A DNA stretch of 64,000 nucleotides from RYN-230 sp963770535 (GTDB lineage: Bacteria; Actinomycetota; Actinomycetes; Streptosporangiales; Streptosporangiaceae). Each line of letters starts with the position of its first letter. The stretch's first letter is position 1. Under the pieces are notes generated by a model. That model searched no databases. It saw only the letters and a program-made list of their open reading frames with translations, and was not told where the DNA came from. The stretch is taken from assembly GCA_963770535.1 (NCBI GenBank), contig CAVYPZ010000003.1, positions 496,001-560,000 on the forward strand, read 5' to 3'. Positions 51,450 through 60,540 of the stretch are shown one piece after another. The translations under genes were made by a program, and so were the position numbers.

Positions 51450-52175
51450 TCAGCAGGCCGCGCAGAGACGGCCCAGCTCATCGAGCTGGCCGGGCGGCAT
51501 CCGGTAGGCGGGCCCGGAGACCGACACGGCCGCCACGCAGCCGCCGCCCGGGCCGAAGACCGGGGCTGCGACCGCGACCAGCCCATCCTCCAGCTCCGCG
51601 ACCGCGGTAGCGTAGCCGTCCCGGCGGACCCGGTCCAGTTCCGCGCGGAGCGCCGCCGGCGCGGTGATGGTGTGCTCGGTGTAGCGCTCCAGGCTGGCGG
51701 GCACGGGAATCGCGCCGAAAGCGAGCAGGACCTTGCCGTTGGCCACCGCGTGCGGCCGGGTGCGCCGCCCGACCCAGCCACCGGAGCAGCTGAGAATGTA
51801 GGTGCTGGCCACCTCGGCCACGTTCAGCACGTCCGGTCCGGCCGGCACCGCGAGATTGATGGTCTCGCCGGTCCGCTGGGACAGCTTCTCCATGGCGGGC
51901 TGCATGGTGGCCACGATGTCGGCGCTGCGCAGCGCCACCGTGCCCAGCCGGATGATCTCGACTCCCAGCCGGTAGCGCCGGCCCGACCGGGCCAGGAAGC
52001 CGGTTCGTTCCAGGGTGGCGGCCAGCCGTGAGGCGGTGGACTTGTGCACGCCCAGCGCCTTGGCTATGTCTGTCACACTAAGTTCCGGCCTGCTGTCCTC
52101 GAAGCTGGCGAGCAGCGTCAGCACACGCTCCGCTGACTGGTAGGTTGCGCCCGCCGCAACCAGGCTTTCACTCAC
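51450..52175 (-). CDS. IclR-family transcriptional regulator
   Basis: 241 residues from GTG 52175; a TTG at 52211 would add 12 residues. The N-terminal winged helix reads SVTDIAKALGVHKSTASRLAATLE, and the C-terminal effector domain has G-E-T-I-N-L-A-V, H-A-V-A-N-G-K-V-L and G-Y-A-T-A-V-A-E-L-E-D-G-L. It likely controls the aldehyde dehydrogenase gene 25 bases downstream. Divergent from the nucleotidyltransferase-like gene; a CAGAA...TTCTG dyad at 52182-52206 lies at its own start region. Confidence 0.9.
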   Translation of the reverse strand: MSESLVAAGATYQSAERVLTLLASFEDSRPELSVTDIAKALGVHKSTASRLAATLERTGFLARSGRRYRLGVEIIRLGTVALRSADIVATMQPAMEKLSQRTGETINLAVPAGPDVLNVAEVASTYILSCSGGWVGRRTRPHAVANGKVLLAFGAIPVPASLERYTEHTITAPAALRAELDRVRRDGYATAVAELEDGLVAVAAPVFGPGGGCVAAVSVSGPAYRMPPGQLDELGRLCAAC

Positions 52176-52322
52176 GCAACCAGAATGACCAAATTGCCCG
52201 TTCTGCGTCAACTGCCGTCACGTGCCGCACATGGCATACTCACTGTCGAGTTTTACCCGACATTGTGCTGGGCCGCCCGCTTTCCCGGCGGGTGCCCCTG
52301 ATGGATGAGAGCAGGCGCGGGC

Positions 52323-53096
52323 ATGGCCGACCCCGATGACGAGCCGACCGTCGGCTCCTCGCACGATCCGCTGCCCGAGGCCCTGGGGCTGGCCCGGGCC
52401 GCCGCCGAGGCCGGGCTGGGCCTGAAACTCCTCGGCGGGCTGGCGGTCCGGGTGCTCTGCCCGGAGTTCCCGCCGCGGCTGCGCCGTGACCAGGACATCG
52501 ACTTCGCCTGCCTGTCCAAGGGGCGTAAGGACGTGGCCGCGTGGCTCGCCGACCACGGCTGCGTCCCGGACCGCCGGTTCAACAACCTCAACGGTGACCG
52601 GCAGATGTACTTCAACGCGCCATCCGGCCGGCCGATCGACGTGATGGTGGACCGGCTGACCATGTGCCACACGCTGGACTTCCGGCCGGCCTTCGGGCGG
52701 CTGCCGCTGACCGTCGACTCGGTCGACGTGCTCTTGTCGAAGCTGCAGATCGTCGAGCTCAACGAGAAGGACGCGCGCGACATCATGCACCTGCTGGGCG
52801 GGCTCCCCGTCGGCGAGGGCGCCCCGCCGGCGATCGACACCGTGCGGTTCGGCAAGGTGCTGGCGGCGGACTGGGGGTGGTGGCGGACGGTCACCGAGAA
52901 CCTGGCCAAGCTGCCCGCGCTGCTGGCCGAGAAGCCCGGGCTGGCGCCGCCCGCGCCGCAGTTTGACCCGCTCGCCCAGGCGCGGGAGCTGCTGCGCATC
53001 GCGGAGACCACCCCTAAGGGGGTCAAGTGGAAGCTCCGGGCGAACGTCGGCGACCGGGTCCGCTGGTACGAGCTTCCCGAGGAAGTCGCCCATTAG
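52323..53096 (+). CDS. nucleotidyltransferase-fold protein of unknown role
   Basis: 257 residues (ATG 52323; ATG 52305 also possible). G-L-K-L-L-G-G-L-A-V-R-V, then R-R-D-Q-D-I-D-F-A and P-I-D-V-M-V-D match the GGxxxR/D-x-D/second Asp pattern of the minimal nucleotidyltransferase fold shared by kanamycin transferases and toxin/antitoxin MNT domains. The second half is a helical domain with L-L-S-K-L-Q-I-V-E. No HEPN partner gene is adjacent. Target unknown. Confidence 0.7.
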   Translation: MADPDDEPTVGSSHDPLPEALGLARAAAEAGLGLKLLGGLAVRVLCPEFPPRLRRDQDIDFACLSKGRKDVAAWLADHGCVPDRRFNNLNGDRQMYFNAPSGRPIDVMVDRLTMCHTLDFRPAFGRLPLTVDSVDVLLSKLQIVELNEKDARDIMHLLGGLPVGEGAPPAIDTVRFGKVLAADWGWWRTVTENLAKLPALLAEKPGLAPPAPQFDPLAQARELLRIAETTPKGVKWKLRANVGDRVRWYELPEEVAH

Positions 53097-53245
53097 CGGC
53101 AGGCTCCCGGGACGCGCCCTAAATTCGCCTTGTCCTGCTTGACGCCGGTTTCGGCGGGGTGCTAGACGTTGCACAGGACGCACGGGCGTTGCGCACCGCG
53201 CCCGTGATCGCTGCATGCCGTGCGCCAGGAAGGCGTGGTGTTCAC

Positions 53246-54184
53246 ATGAGGGTCTTCTTCGCGACCGACATACATGGGTCCGAGGTGTGCTGGCGCAAGT
53301 TCCTGAACGCGGCGGCGTTCTACAAGGCTGACCTGGTCGTCCTGGGCGGGGATGTCACCGGCAAGATCATGGTGCCGGTCGTCGCGCACAACGGCTACTG
53401 GCAGGCCGTGGTCCGCGGCGAGACGATCCGGATGGAAACCCAGGCCGAACTCGAAGAGGTGCAGAAGAAGATCCGCAACGCCGGGCATTACCCGGCCCTG
53501 GTCAGCCCGGATGAACTGCAGGCCCTGAGCGAGGAAGAGGGCGCGGTGGACCGGCGGTTCAGCACGGAGATGACCCGCTCGCTCGACCGGTGGCTGGACA
53601 TGGCCGACGGGAAACTTCACGGCGGCGACATCCCGTGCATCCTCAACGGCGGCAACGACGACATCTGGGAGATCGACGACATCATCGAGGCCTCGCCGAA
53701 CGTCACCTTCGGCGAGGCCAAGTCCCTCGACCTCGACGGCTTCCACCTGGTGTCGATGGGCTGGACCAACCCGACCCCGTGGAACACATTCCGCGAGGCT
53801 CCGGAGGAACAGCTCAAGGAAAAGATAGACGCGGTAGTCAGCCAGATCCCGGACATGGAACGGGCCATCTTTAATTTCCACGCCCCGCCCTACGGGACCG
53901 GCCTGGACGAGGCGCCCGCACTCGACGAGACGATGCGGCCGACGCATGGCGGGGCGGTCATGAAGCCGGTGGGATCGACCGCAGTGCGCGATGCGATTAA
54001 CAGCTACCAGCCAATGCTCTCGGTGCACGGGCACATCCACGAGAGCCGCGGCATCAAGCGCATGGGCCGGACGCTGGCCATCAATCCCGGCAGTGTTTAC
54101 AGCGACGGTGTCCTGCAGGGTGCGGTACTCGAGCTGAACGCCAAGAAGGGGAAGGTCACTAAGTACCTTCTGGTAAATGGCTGA
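53246..54184 (+). CDS. calcineurin-type metallophosphoesterase
   Basis: 312 residues from ATG 53246. The five motifs are visible: F-F-A-T-D-I-H-G, L-V-V-L-G-G-D-V-T, N-G-G-N-D-D (G-N-D/H site), N-F-H-A-P-P and V-H-G-H-I-H-E. Two metal ions would be bound. Relatives are phosphodiesterases for nucleotides or small metabolites. N-P-G-S near the C terminus is also typical. A helical insertion with many Glu residues at about 60-110 is less usual. Confidence 0.88.
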   Translation: MRVFFATDIHGSEVCWRKFLNAAAFYKADLVVLGGDVTGKIMVPVVAHNGYWQAVVRGETIRMETQAELEEVQKKIRNAGHYPALVSPDELQALSEEEGAVDRRFSTEMTRSLDRWLDMADGKLHGGDIPCILNGGNDDIWEIDDIIEASPNVTFGEAKSLDLDGFHLVSMGWTNPTPWNTFREAPEEQLKEKIDAVVSQIPDMERAIFNFHAPPYGTGLDEAPALDETMRPTHGGAVMKPVGSTAVRDAINSYQPMLSVHGHIHESRGIKRMGRTLAINPGSVYSDGVLQGAVLELNAKKGKVTKYLLVNG

Positions 54185-54262
54185 AACCAGCTGGCTTGTC
54201 AGTGCCTGAGCAATAGGCTGGCCCAGCCACCCCCCCAAAAGGCCCCCAACCGGGAGATCAGC

Positions 54263-55891
54263 ATGGCAACTGACGCAATTGGCGGCGAGACGCCGACTCT
54301 GTTCCTACGCAAAGCCACCGGGCTGGTCCGTGGCTGGTCCGTCCGGGACTCGATCATCTACGCCTGCCTGGCGACCAACTTCGTCACGCTGGGACTCTAC
54401 GAGTTCACCTTCGCCGGCCCCGCCTTCCCCAAAGGCCAGTTCATCACCGCGACCCTGATCTCAGGTGTCTGGGTCTCGTTCCTCGTCATCGCCTACGCGG
54501 GCCTGGTGGTCACCATCCCGAGGGCCGGGGGTGACTACGTCTGGCAGAGCCGGATCCTGGGCAGTGGCATCGGCTTTGTCCTGGCCGCCACCGGCTGGTG
54601 GTTCATCCTCTGGCTGTGGGCGCCCATCTACGGCAACATCCTCTCGGTCCAGCTATTCGAGCCACTCTGGGCCACGCTGAAGTGGACCTGGCCCGCGGGC
54701 GGCGCCGCCTGGTTCGGCACCAACAACGGGATCTTCATCGTCACGCTCATCACGATCGCCCTGGCCGGCCTGCTGGTCTCGCTCGGGATGGCCGGGTACG
54801 CGAAGATCCAGAGGTGGTTCTTCCTCGGCGGCATGGTCGGCTTCGCCGTCGTTGTCGTGCTGCTCCTGGTCAACTCGCACGCCAGCTTCGTGAGCTCGTT
54901 CAACCTCGAAGGCCAGAAGCTGTTCGGCGTGCACAACGCCTACGCGGCGACCAACCACGCCGCGGCCAAGGCGGGCTACACCACGTCGCCGTTCGGGTTC
55001 GGCCCGCTCGGGCCAACGATGCTGCTCGTGCCGGCCTTCATGTTCTTCCTCCTGTGGCCGAACTGGGGAACCACCCTCTACGGGGAGGTCCGCGGCGCCA
55101 GCGACTTCCGCCGGGTGTTCAGCGGCATGTTCGCCGGCCTGTGGATCACGGTCATCCTGACGGTCATCTTCTTCCTGCTGGTGGCCAAGACCATCGGCTG
55201 GGACTTCTACCAGAACCTCAACTCGCTGGACTACAACCTGACGCCCACCTTCGGCATCTGGCCCTACCCGTTCATGTTCGCGGGCTGGCTGGTGCACAAC
55301 ACGGCGTTCCAGGTCGTGCTGATCCTCGTCCTGAGCCTGTGGTTCTTCGCCTGGGTTGGCACCCTGTTCCTGTCCTCGACCCGGGTCATCTTCGCCGCCG
55401 CGTTCGACCGCGTGCTCCCGGACCGGGCCGCCGAGGTCTCCGAGCGGCGCAAGGTACCGGTGTGGTCGCTGATCCTGATGCTGCTCCCGGCGGCCGGGCT
55501 GGCCGCGGTCTACGCGTACTCGACCACGTTCCGGTCCTACACGCTGGACGCCACGCTGGTCATCGCGGTCACCTACCTGGGCAGCGCCATCGCCGTGGTG
55601 CTCCTGCCCTTCGTCAAGCCCGATCTGTGGCGCGCCTCGCCGGCCAGCCGGATCAAGCTGCTCGGCGTGCCGGTCGTCCCGGTGGCCGGGGTCGTCACGA
55701 TCGGCCTGCTCGTCTTCAACCTCTATGAGTGGCTCAGTAACGACAACTACTTCGTGAACAGTCATGACTCCCTCATTTACATGGGCGCCATGTACGTGCT
55801 GGCCATCGTGATCTACGTGATCGCCCGGGTCGTGCGCAGCAGGCAGGGCATCGACCTGAGACTGATCAACAAGGAGATCCCAGTCGAGTAA
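54263..55891 (+). CDS. APC-superfamily permease
   Basis: 542 residues with 12-14 transmembrane helices: WSVRDSIIYACLATNFV at helix 1, V-V-T-I-P-R-A-G-G-D-Y-V-W-Q in the helix 2-3 region, and a large loop (about residues 212-255) before helix 7. It is only distantly like the permease at 34820. It directly precedes the demethylase-like flavoprotein gene and probably takes up its substrate. GGGAG precedes the ATG. Confidence 0.88.
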   Translation: MATDAIGGETPTLFLRKATGLVRGWSVRDSIIYACLATNFVTLGLYEFTFAGPAFPKGQFITATLISGVWVSFLVIAYAGLVVTIPRAGGDYVWQSRILGSGIGFVLAATGWWFILWLWAPIYGNILSVQLFEPLWATLKWTWPAGGAAWFGTNNGIFIVTLITIALAGLLVSLGMAGYAKIQRWFFLGGMVGFAVVVVLLLVNSHASFVSSFNLEGQKLFGVHNAYAATNHAAAKAGYTTSPFGFGPLGPTMLLVPAFMFFLLWPNWGTTLYGEVRGASDFRRVFSGMFAGLWITVILTVIFFLLVAKTIGWDFYQNLNSLDYNLTPTFGIWPYPFMFAGWLVHNTAFQVVLILVLSLWFFAWVGTLFLSSTRVIFAAAFDRVLPDRAAEVSERRKVPVWSLILMLLPAAGLAAVYAYSTTFRSYTLDATLVIAVTYLGSAIAVVLLPFVKPDLWRASPASRIKLLGVPVVPVAGVVTIGLLVFNLYEWLSNDNYFVNSHDSLIYMGAMYVLAIVIYVIARVVRSRQGIDLRLINKEIPVE

Positions 55892-55963
55892 GCAGAGCTG
55901 AGTAGCCCGGGCTGGCTCGGCGCAGCAGCCCGGTAGCACGGCACGGCATGAACTGAGTGCCCC

Positions 55964-55996
55964 GGCCCCGCCGCCAGAGTTGCCGGTGGCGGGGCC
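55964..55996 (+). terminator. hairpin after the permease gene
   Basis: GGCCCCGCC (55964-55972) pairs with GGCGGGGCC (55988-55996), nine perfect pairs with a 15-base loop, in the 165-base gap between the permease and the flavoprotein gene. Confidence 0.55.
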
Positions 55997-56056
55997 GCGG
56001 CAACCCCGCAGCCAGCGGGCTACGGGACGCGACACGGATAGGCAGGAATCAGCGGC

Positions 56057-58591
56057 ATGAATGACATACCGGCCCGGGCGAGCGCAGTGATCGTGGGCGC
56101 CGGGATCGTCGGCAACAGCCTGGCCTGCCACCTGGCCCGGCTCGGCTGGAGGGACCTGGTCCTGGTGGACAAGGGCCCGATGCCGAACCCGGGCGGCTCC
56201 ACCGGGCACGCCTCCAACTTCATCTTCCCGATCGAGTACTCGAAGATGATGATGGAACTGACCCGCGACAGCACCGAGCAGTACCAGGAGCTGGGGGTCT
56301 TTACCCAGAGCGGCGGCATCGAGGTGGCCCGCACCCCGGCCCGGATGGACGAACTGCGGCGCCGCTGCACGGCGGCCAAGGCCTGGGGCATACCCGGCCA
56401 GGTGGTCTCGCCGGCCGAGGTGGCCAAGCTGGTGCCTTACCTGGATGAGTCCGTGATCCTGGGCGGCGCGCACTTCCCCACGGTGGGCGTGGTCGACTCG
56501 CTGCGGGCCGGCACGCTGATGCGGGAGGAGGCACAGCGCTCCGGCGCGCTCCGGGTCGTGGCGGGGGCCGAGGTGCTCGGCATCGAGACCAGCGGGCGCG
56601 GCCGGAACGGGCGGCCCAGCATCACCTCGGTGCGCACCACCGCCGGGGAGATCGAGACCGGCATCTGCGTGGTCTGCTGCGGGGTGTGGAGCCCGCGCAT
56701 CGCCCGGATGGCCGGGGCCCGGATCCCGCTCACCCCGATCGTGCACCAGATGATCAGCGTCGGGCCTATCCCCCTGTTCGCCGGCACGCAGGGGGAGATC
56801 GCCTACCCGATCGTGCGTGACGTGGACACCAACATGTACGAGCGGCAGCACGGCGGGGACATGGAGGTGGGCTCCTACGCGCACCGGCCGATCATCGTCG
56901 CGCCCGACGACATCCCGTCCATCGAGGAATCCGCGCTGTCCCCGACCGAGCTGCCCTTCACCGCGGATGACTTCGACCCGCAGCTGGCCGAGGCGCTGGA
57001 GCTGATGCCGGACCTGCTGGGCGACGAGAAGGCCGGCATCCGGTACGCGATCAACGGCCTGATCTCGATGACCCCGGACGGCCACCCGCTGCTCGGCCCC
57101 GCGCCGGAGGTGGACGGGCTGTGGTCGGCCGCGGCCAGCTGGATCAAGGAGGGGCCGGGCGTGGGCCGGGTGGTGGCCGAATGGATGAGCGGCCAGGTCC
57201 CGTCCGTGGACGTGGACGAGGCCAGCATCGCCCGGTTCTACCCGTGCCAGCGCACCGCGGCCCATGTCCGGGCGCGGGCCCGGGAAGGTTTCAACAAGAT
57301 GTACGGGATCGTGCACCCGGCCGAGCAGTGGGAATCGGGCCGCCCGGTGCGGGTCAGCCCGGCCTACGACCGGGAGAGCGACCTGGGCGCGGTCTTCTTC
57401 GAGACGGCCGGCTGGGAACGACCGCACTGGTACGCGTCCAACGAGCGGCTGCTGGAACGGTACGCGGGACGGCTCATGCCCCGCGACGCCGAGTGGGACG
57501 CCCGCTGGTGGTCGCCGGTCATCAACGCCGAGCACCTGGCCATGCGGGACGCATGCGGCCTGGTCAACCTGTCCGCTTTCGCGATCTTCGACGTCACCGG
57601 GCCATCCGCGCTGGACGTGGTGCAGTCGCTGGCCGTCGCGCAGCTCGACGTGGCTCCCGGCCGGGTCGTCTACACCTCCCTGCTGGACGAGCGGGGAGGC
57701 TTCAAGGCCGACCTGACCATCATGCGGCTCGGCCGCGAGCGGTTCCGGGTGGTGACGGGCGGCGCGACCGGGATGGCAGACCTCGCCTGGTTCGGCGAGC
57801 ATCTGCCTGGTGACGGCACCGCAGCGCTCGCCGACCAGACCTCGGCCCAGGCCACGCTCGGGCTGTGGGGCCCGCGGGCGCGCGCGGTACTGCAGTCGGT
57901 GACGGACGACGACGTGAGCCACGCCGGGTTCCCCTTCGCCACCTGCCGGGAGGTGGAGATCGCCGGGCTGTCCGTGCTCGCCTCGCGTATCTCCTACGTG
58001 GGTGAGCTCGGCTGGGAGCTGCACGTGCCCATCGAGCAGGGCGGCAAGCTGTGGGACGCGCTGTGGACGGCGGGCATCCCGCACGGCCTGGTCCCGGTCG
58101 GCATCGGCGTGTACGGCACCACCGGCCGGCTGGAAAAGGGCTACCGGGCCTTCGGCAACGAGCTGACCGCCGACTACACCCTCGTCGAGGCGGGCATGAC
58201 CCGCCCCAAGGTGAAGGCCCAGCCGTTCATCGGCAAGGATGCCTACCTGGCCCAGCGGGCCGCGCCGCCCGCCGCGGTGCTGTGCACGCTCACCGTGGAC
58301 GACCACACCGCGCCCGGCGGGCCGGCCCGCTACATGCTGGGCGGGGAGCCCATCTTGTCCGCGGGCGGTGAGCGGCTGGTGGACTCGAAAGGCCGGCCCT
58401 CCTATGTGACCAGCGCCGGGTCAGGCCCGTCGGTGGGCCGGCACCTGCTGCTGGCCTACCTGCCCCCGGCCCAGGCCATCGTGGGAACCCGCCTCCAGGT
58501 CGAGTGCTTCGGGGACGCTTACCCGGTGACCGTGGCGGTGGCCGGCGCCACCCCCCTGTTCGACCCGGACAACACGCGGATCCGGAGCTGA
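56057..58591 (+). CDS. dimethylglycine-dehydrogenase-like FAD protein with aminomethyltransferase domain
   Basis: 844 residues. The N-terminal half is a DAO-type FAD domain (V-I-V-G-A-G-I-V-G-N-S-L-A, STGHASNFI at the likely covalent-FAD site, and I-S-M-T-P-D-G-H-P-L-L-G-P). The C-terminal half from about residue 430 is a GcvT-like folate-binding domain: S-A-F-A-I-F-D-V-T-G, V-Y-T-S-L-L-D-E-R-G-G and E-L-G-W-E-L-H-V. This fusion occurs in dimethylglycine and sarcosine dehydrogenases, which demethylate the amine and pass the carbon to tetrahydrofolate. EtfB and EtfA follow and take the electrons. Confidence 0.87.
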   Translation: MNDIPARASAVIVGAGIVGNSLACHLARLGWRDLVLVDKGPMPNPGGSTGHASNFIFPIEYSKMMMELTRDSTEQYQELGVFTQSGGIEVARTPARMDELRRRCTAAKAWGIPGQVVSPAEVAKLVPYLDESVILGGAHFPTVGVVDSLRAGTLMREEAQRSGALRVVAGAEVLGIETSGRGRNGRPSITSVRTTAGEIETGICVVCCGVWSPRIARMAGARIPLTPIVHQMISVGPIPLFAGTQGEIAYPIVRDVDTNMYERQHGGDMEVGSYAHRPIIVAPDDIPSIEESALSPTELPFTADDFDPQLAEALELMPDLLGDEKAGIRYAINGLISMTPDGHPLLGPAPEVDGLWSAAASWIKEGPGVGRVVAEWMSGQVPSVDVDEASIARFYPCQRTAAHVRARAREGFNKMYGIVHPAEQWESGRPVRVSPAYDRESDLGAVFFETAGWERPHWYASNERLLERYAGRLMPRDAEWDARWWSPVINAEHLAMRDACGLVNLSAFAIFDVTGPSALDVVQSLAVAQLDVAPGRVVYTSLLDERGGFKADLTIMRLGRERFRVVTGGATGMADLAWFGEHLPGDGTAALADQTSAQATLGLWGPRARAVLQSVTDDDVSHAGFPFATCREVEIAGLSVLASRISYVGELGWELHVPIEQGGKLWDALWTAGIPHGLVPVGIGVYGTTGRLEKGYRAFGNELTADYTLVEAGMTRPKVKAQPFIGKDAYLAQRAAPPAAVLCTLTVDDHTAPGGPARYMLGGEPILSAGGERLVDSKGRPSYVTSAGSGPSVGRHLLLAYLPPAQAIVGTRLQVECFGDAYPVTVAVAGATPLFDPDNTRIRS

Positions 58592-58597
58592 CCGGCC

Positions 58598-59365
58598 GTG
58601 GAGATCGCCGTCTGCGTGAAGCGGGTCCCCCAGGTCGGGGGGCGGATCGTGGTCACCCCGGACGGGCAGGACGTGGACACCCGGATGTCCGGGTTCGCGA
58701 TCAGCCCGCATGAGGAATGCGCGGTGGAGGAGGCTGTCCAGATCACCGAGCGGCTGGGCGGCACCGTGTCGGTGCTGACCCTGGGCCCGCCCGAGGCCGC
58801 GGACCAGTTGCGCGACGCGCTCACGCTCGGCGCGCACCGGGGAGTGCTGCTGGAGGACGGCGGCCACGAGTGGGGCCCCGCCGCGACCGCCGCGGCGATC
58901 GTGGCCGAGGCACGCCGCCGGGCCGGCGAGGGGCCGGGCTATGACCTGATGCTGCTCGGCAATGAGGCGGCCGACACCGGGGACTACCAGGTCGGGGTCC
59001 GGGTGGCGCACGGGCTCGGCTGGCCGTGTGCCACCGGCATCAAGCACCTGGAGATCGCCGGGGGCGGAGTGCGGGCCCGCCGGGAGTACCGCGGTCATGA
59101 GGAGACGTTCGAGTTCGCACTGCCCGCGGTGATCACCGTCAAGGAAGGCATCAACCTGCCCCGCTACCCGTCCCTGCCGGGGCGGCTGCGGGCCAAGCGG
59201 GCCGCCCTCGAGCGCTACCAGCCGGCGTGGCAGCCCGAGGGGCTGCGCAAGCGCGCCCTCCGGGTACCCGAGCAGCCGCGCCAGGAGGCGACCGTGCTCG
59301 GCACCGGGACGGACGCGGTGCCCGCCCTGGTCCGGCTGCTGGACGAACTGGGAGTCCTGAAATGA
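58598..59365 (+). CDS. etfB: electron transfer flavoprotein beta subunit
   Basis: 255 residues. I-A-V-C-V-K-R-V-P, E-E-C-A-V-E-E-A, V-L-T-L-G-P-P-E-A and the AMP-site region L-L-G-N-E-A-A-D-T-G, plus A-V-I-T-V-K-E-G-I-N-L-P-R-Y-P-S, are the EtfB signature. With EtfA it carries electrons from the flavoprotein encoded six bases upstream to the quinone pool or to another acceptor. The start is a GTG. Confidence 0.93.
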   Translation: MEIAVCVKRVPQVGGRIVVTPDGQDVDTRMSGFAISPHEECAVEEAVQITERLGGTVSVLTLGPPEAADQLRDALTLGAHRGVLLEDGGHEWGPAATAAAIVAEARRRAGEGPGYDLMLLGNEAADTGDYQVGVRVAHGLGWPCATGIKHLEIAGGGVRARREYRGHEETFEFALPAVITVKEGINLPRYPSLPGRLRAKRAALERYQPAWQPEGLRKRALRVPEQPRQEATVLGTGTDAVPALVRLLDELGVLK

Positions 59366-59375
59366 GCGGCCCGAC

Positions 59376-60410
59376 ATGAACGTGCTCTGCCTGGTCGAAC
59401 TGGACGGGGGCGGGGTGACCGACGCGTCGCTGCGCGCGCTGACCTTCGCCCGCTCGCTGGCCACCAGCGGCCTGCCGGATCCGGGCCCGCCCGATCCGGC
59501 TCCGGGGCCGGGGGCTTCCGGCGGGACCGGCCCGGTCCTGGCCGCCGTGGCGTTCGGCCCGGCCGACCGGGTCCCGGCCGGCCTGCTCGGCCGGTACGGG
59601 GTGACCGAGGCCTACGTCGTCGAGCCAGCGGCGCTGGACGGGTACGCCCCGCAGGCCTGGGCGCGGACCCTGGAGGGCCTGCTCGGCGTCACCCTGGCCG
59701 CCGCGGTGGTCGCCGCCGGGACAGACTGCGGCAGCGAGGTGCTGGCCCATCTCGCCGCGATGACCAGCCAGCCGATGGCGGCGAACTGCATCACGGCTGT
59801 GCCCGCCGCAGACGGCACGCTCGCGGTGTCCCGTCAGCGCTGGGCCGGGCTGCTCATCGAGGACGCCGCCCTCGAGGGGATGCCGGCCCTGCTCACCGTG
59901 GCCACCGATACGGTGCAGCCCGAACCGGTGGCCGATACGGCTGACCCGCCGCCCGTCCATGTCCACGAGCCCGACCTGAACCCGGCGGACCTGCGGGTCC
60001 GGGCGGCCGTGTCGGCGGGCGGCGATGGCGGGGCATCGCTGGCCACCGCCCGGGTGGTGGTCGGCGGCGGCCGCGGTGTCGGCGGCCCGGACGGCTTTGC
60101 CCCGCTGGAGGAACTGGCCAGCCTGCTGGGCGGGGTCGTCGGGGTGTCCCGCGTGGTGACCAGCGAGGGCTGGCGGCCGCACACCCAGCAGGTGGGCCAG
60201 ACCGGCACAAAGATCACCCCGGAGCTGTACCTCGCCTGCGGGATCAGCGGCGCGATCCAGCACATGGCGGGCTGCGCCAGCGCACGGCACATCGTGGTGA
60301 TCAACACCGACCCTTCGGCGCCGATCCTGTCCCGGGCCGACTACGCGGTGATCGGTGACCTGGCTGAGGTGATCCCGGCGCTGGTGGCGGCGCTGAAAGA
60401 GCGGGCCTGA
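59376..60410 (+). CDS. etfA: electron transfer flavoprotein alpha subunit
   Basis: 344 residues. The C-terminal FAD domain is diagnostic: G-Q-T-G-T-K-I-T-P-E-L-Y-L-A-C-G-I-S-G, I-Q-H-M-A-G and I-N-T-D-P-S-A-P-I. The N-terminal domain contains an extra Pro/Gly loop (residues 33-48). It starts ten bases after etfB. The trio flavoprotein-EtfB-EtfA is one operon and is followed by a gap of 130 bases. Confidence 0.93.
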   Translation: MNVLCLVELDGGGVTDASLRALTFARSLATSGLPDPGPPDPAPGPGASGGTGPVLAAVAFGPADRVPAGLLGRYGVTEAYVVEPAALDGYAPQAWARTLEGLLGVTLAAAVVAAGTDCGSEVLAHLAAMTSQPMAANCITAVPAADGTLAVSRQRWAGLLIEDAALEGMPALLTVATDTVQPEPVADTADPPPVHVHEPDLNPADLRVRAAVSAGGDGGASLATARVVVGGGRGVGGPDGFAPLEELASLLGGVVGVSRVVTSEGWRPHTQQVGQTGTKITPELYLACGISGAIQHMAGCASARHIVVINTDPSAPILSRADYAVIGDLAEVIPALVAALKERA

Positions 60411-60540
60411 CCGGGCGGCTGGCCGCGCGCCCGGGGAGCCAGCCTGGGGGAGCGGGTCAGGCGGCCGGCTGGACCCGCCGGTGGCTCCCGGCGGGTCCAG
60501 CCTCCGGACGGTCAGTCCGCAGGACCGGCCGGGTCTGGGG

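Noticed and set aside
54653..58306. 1217-codon minus-strand open frame
   Set aside because: Antisense to the permease and flavoprotein genes; composition is typical of a GC shadow.
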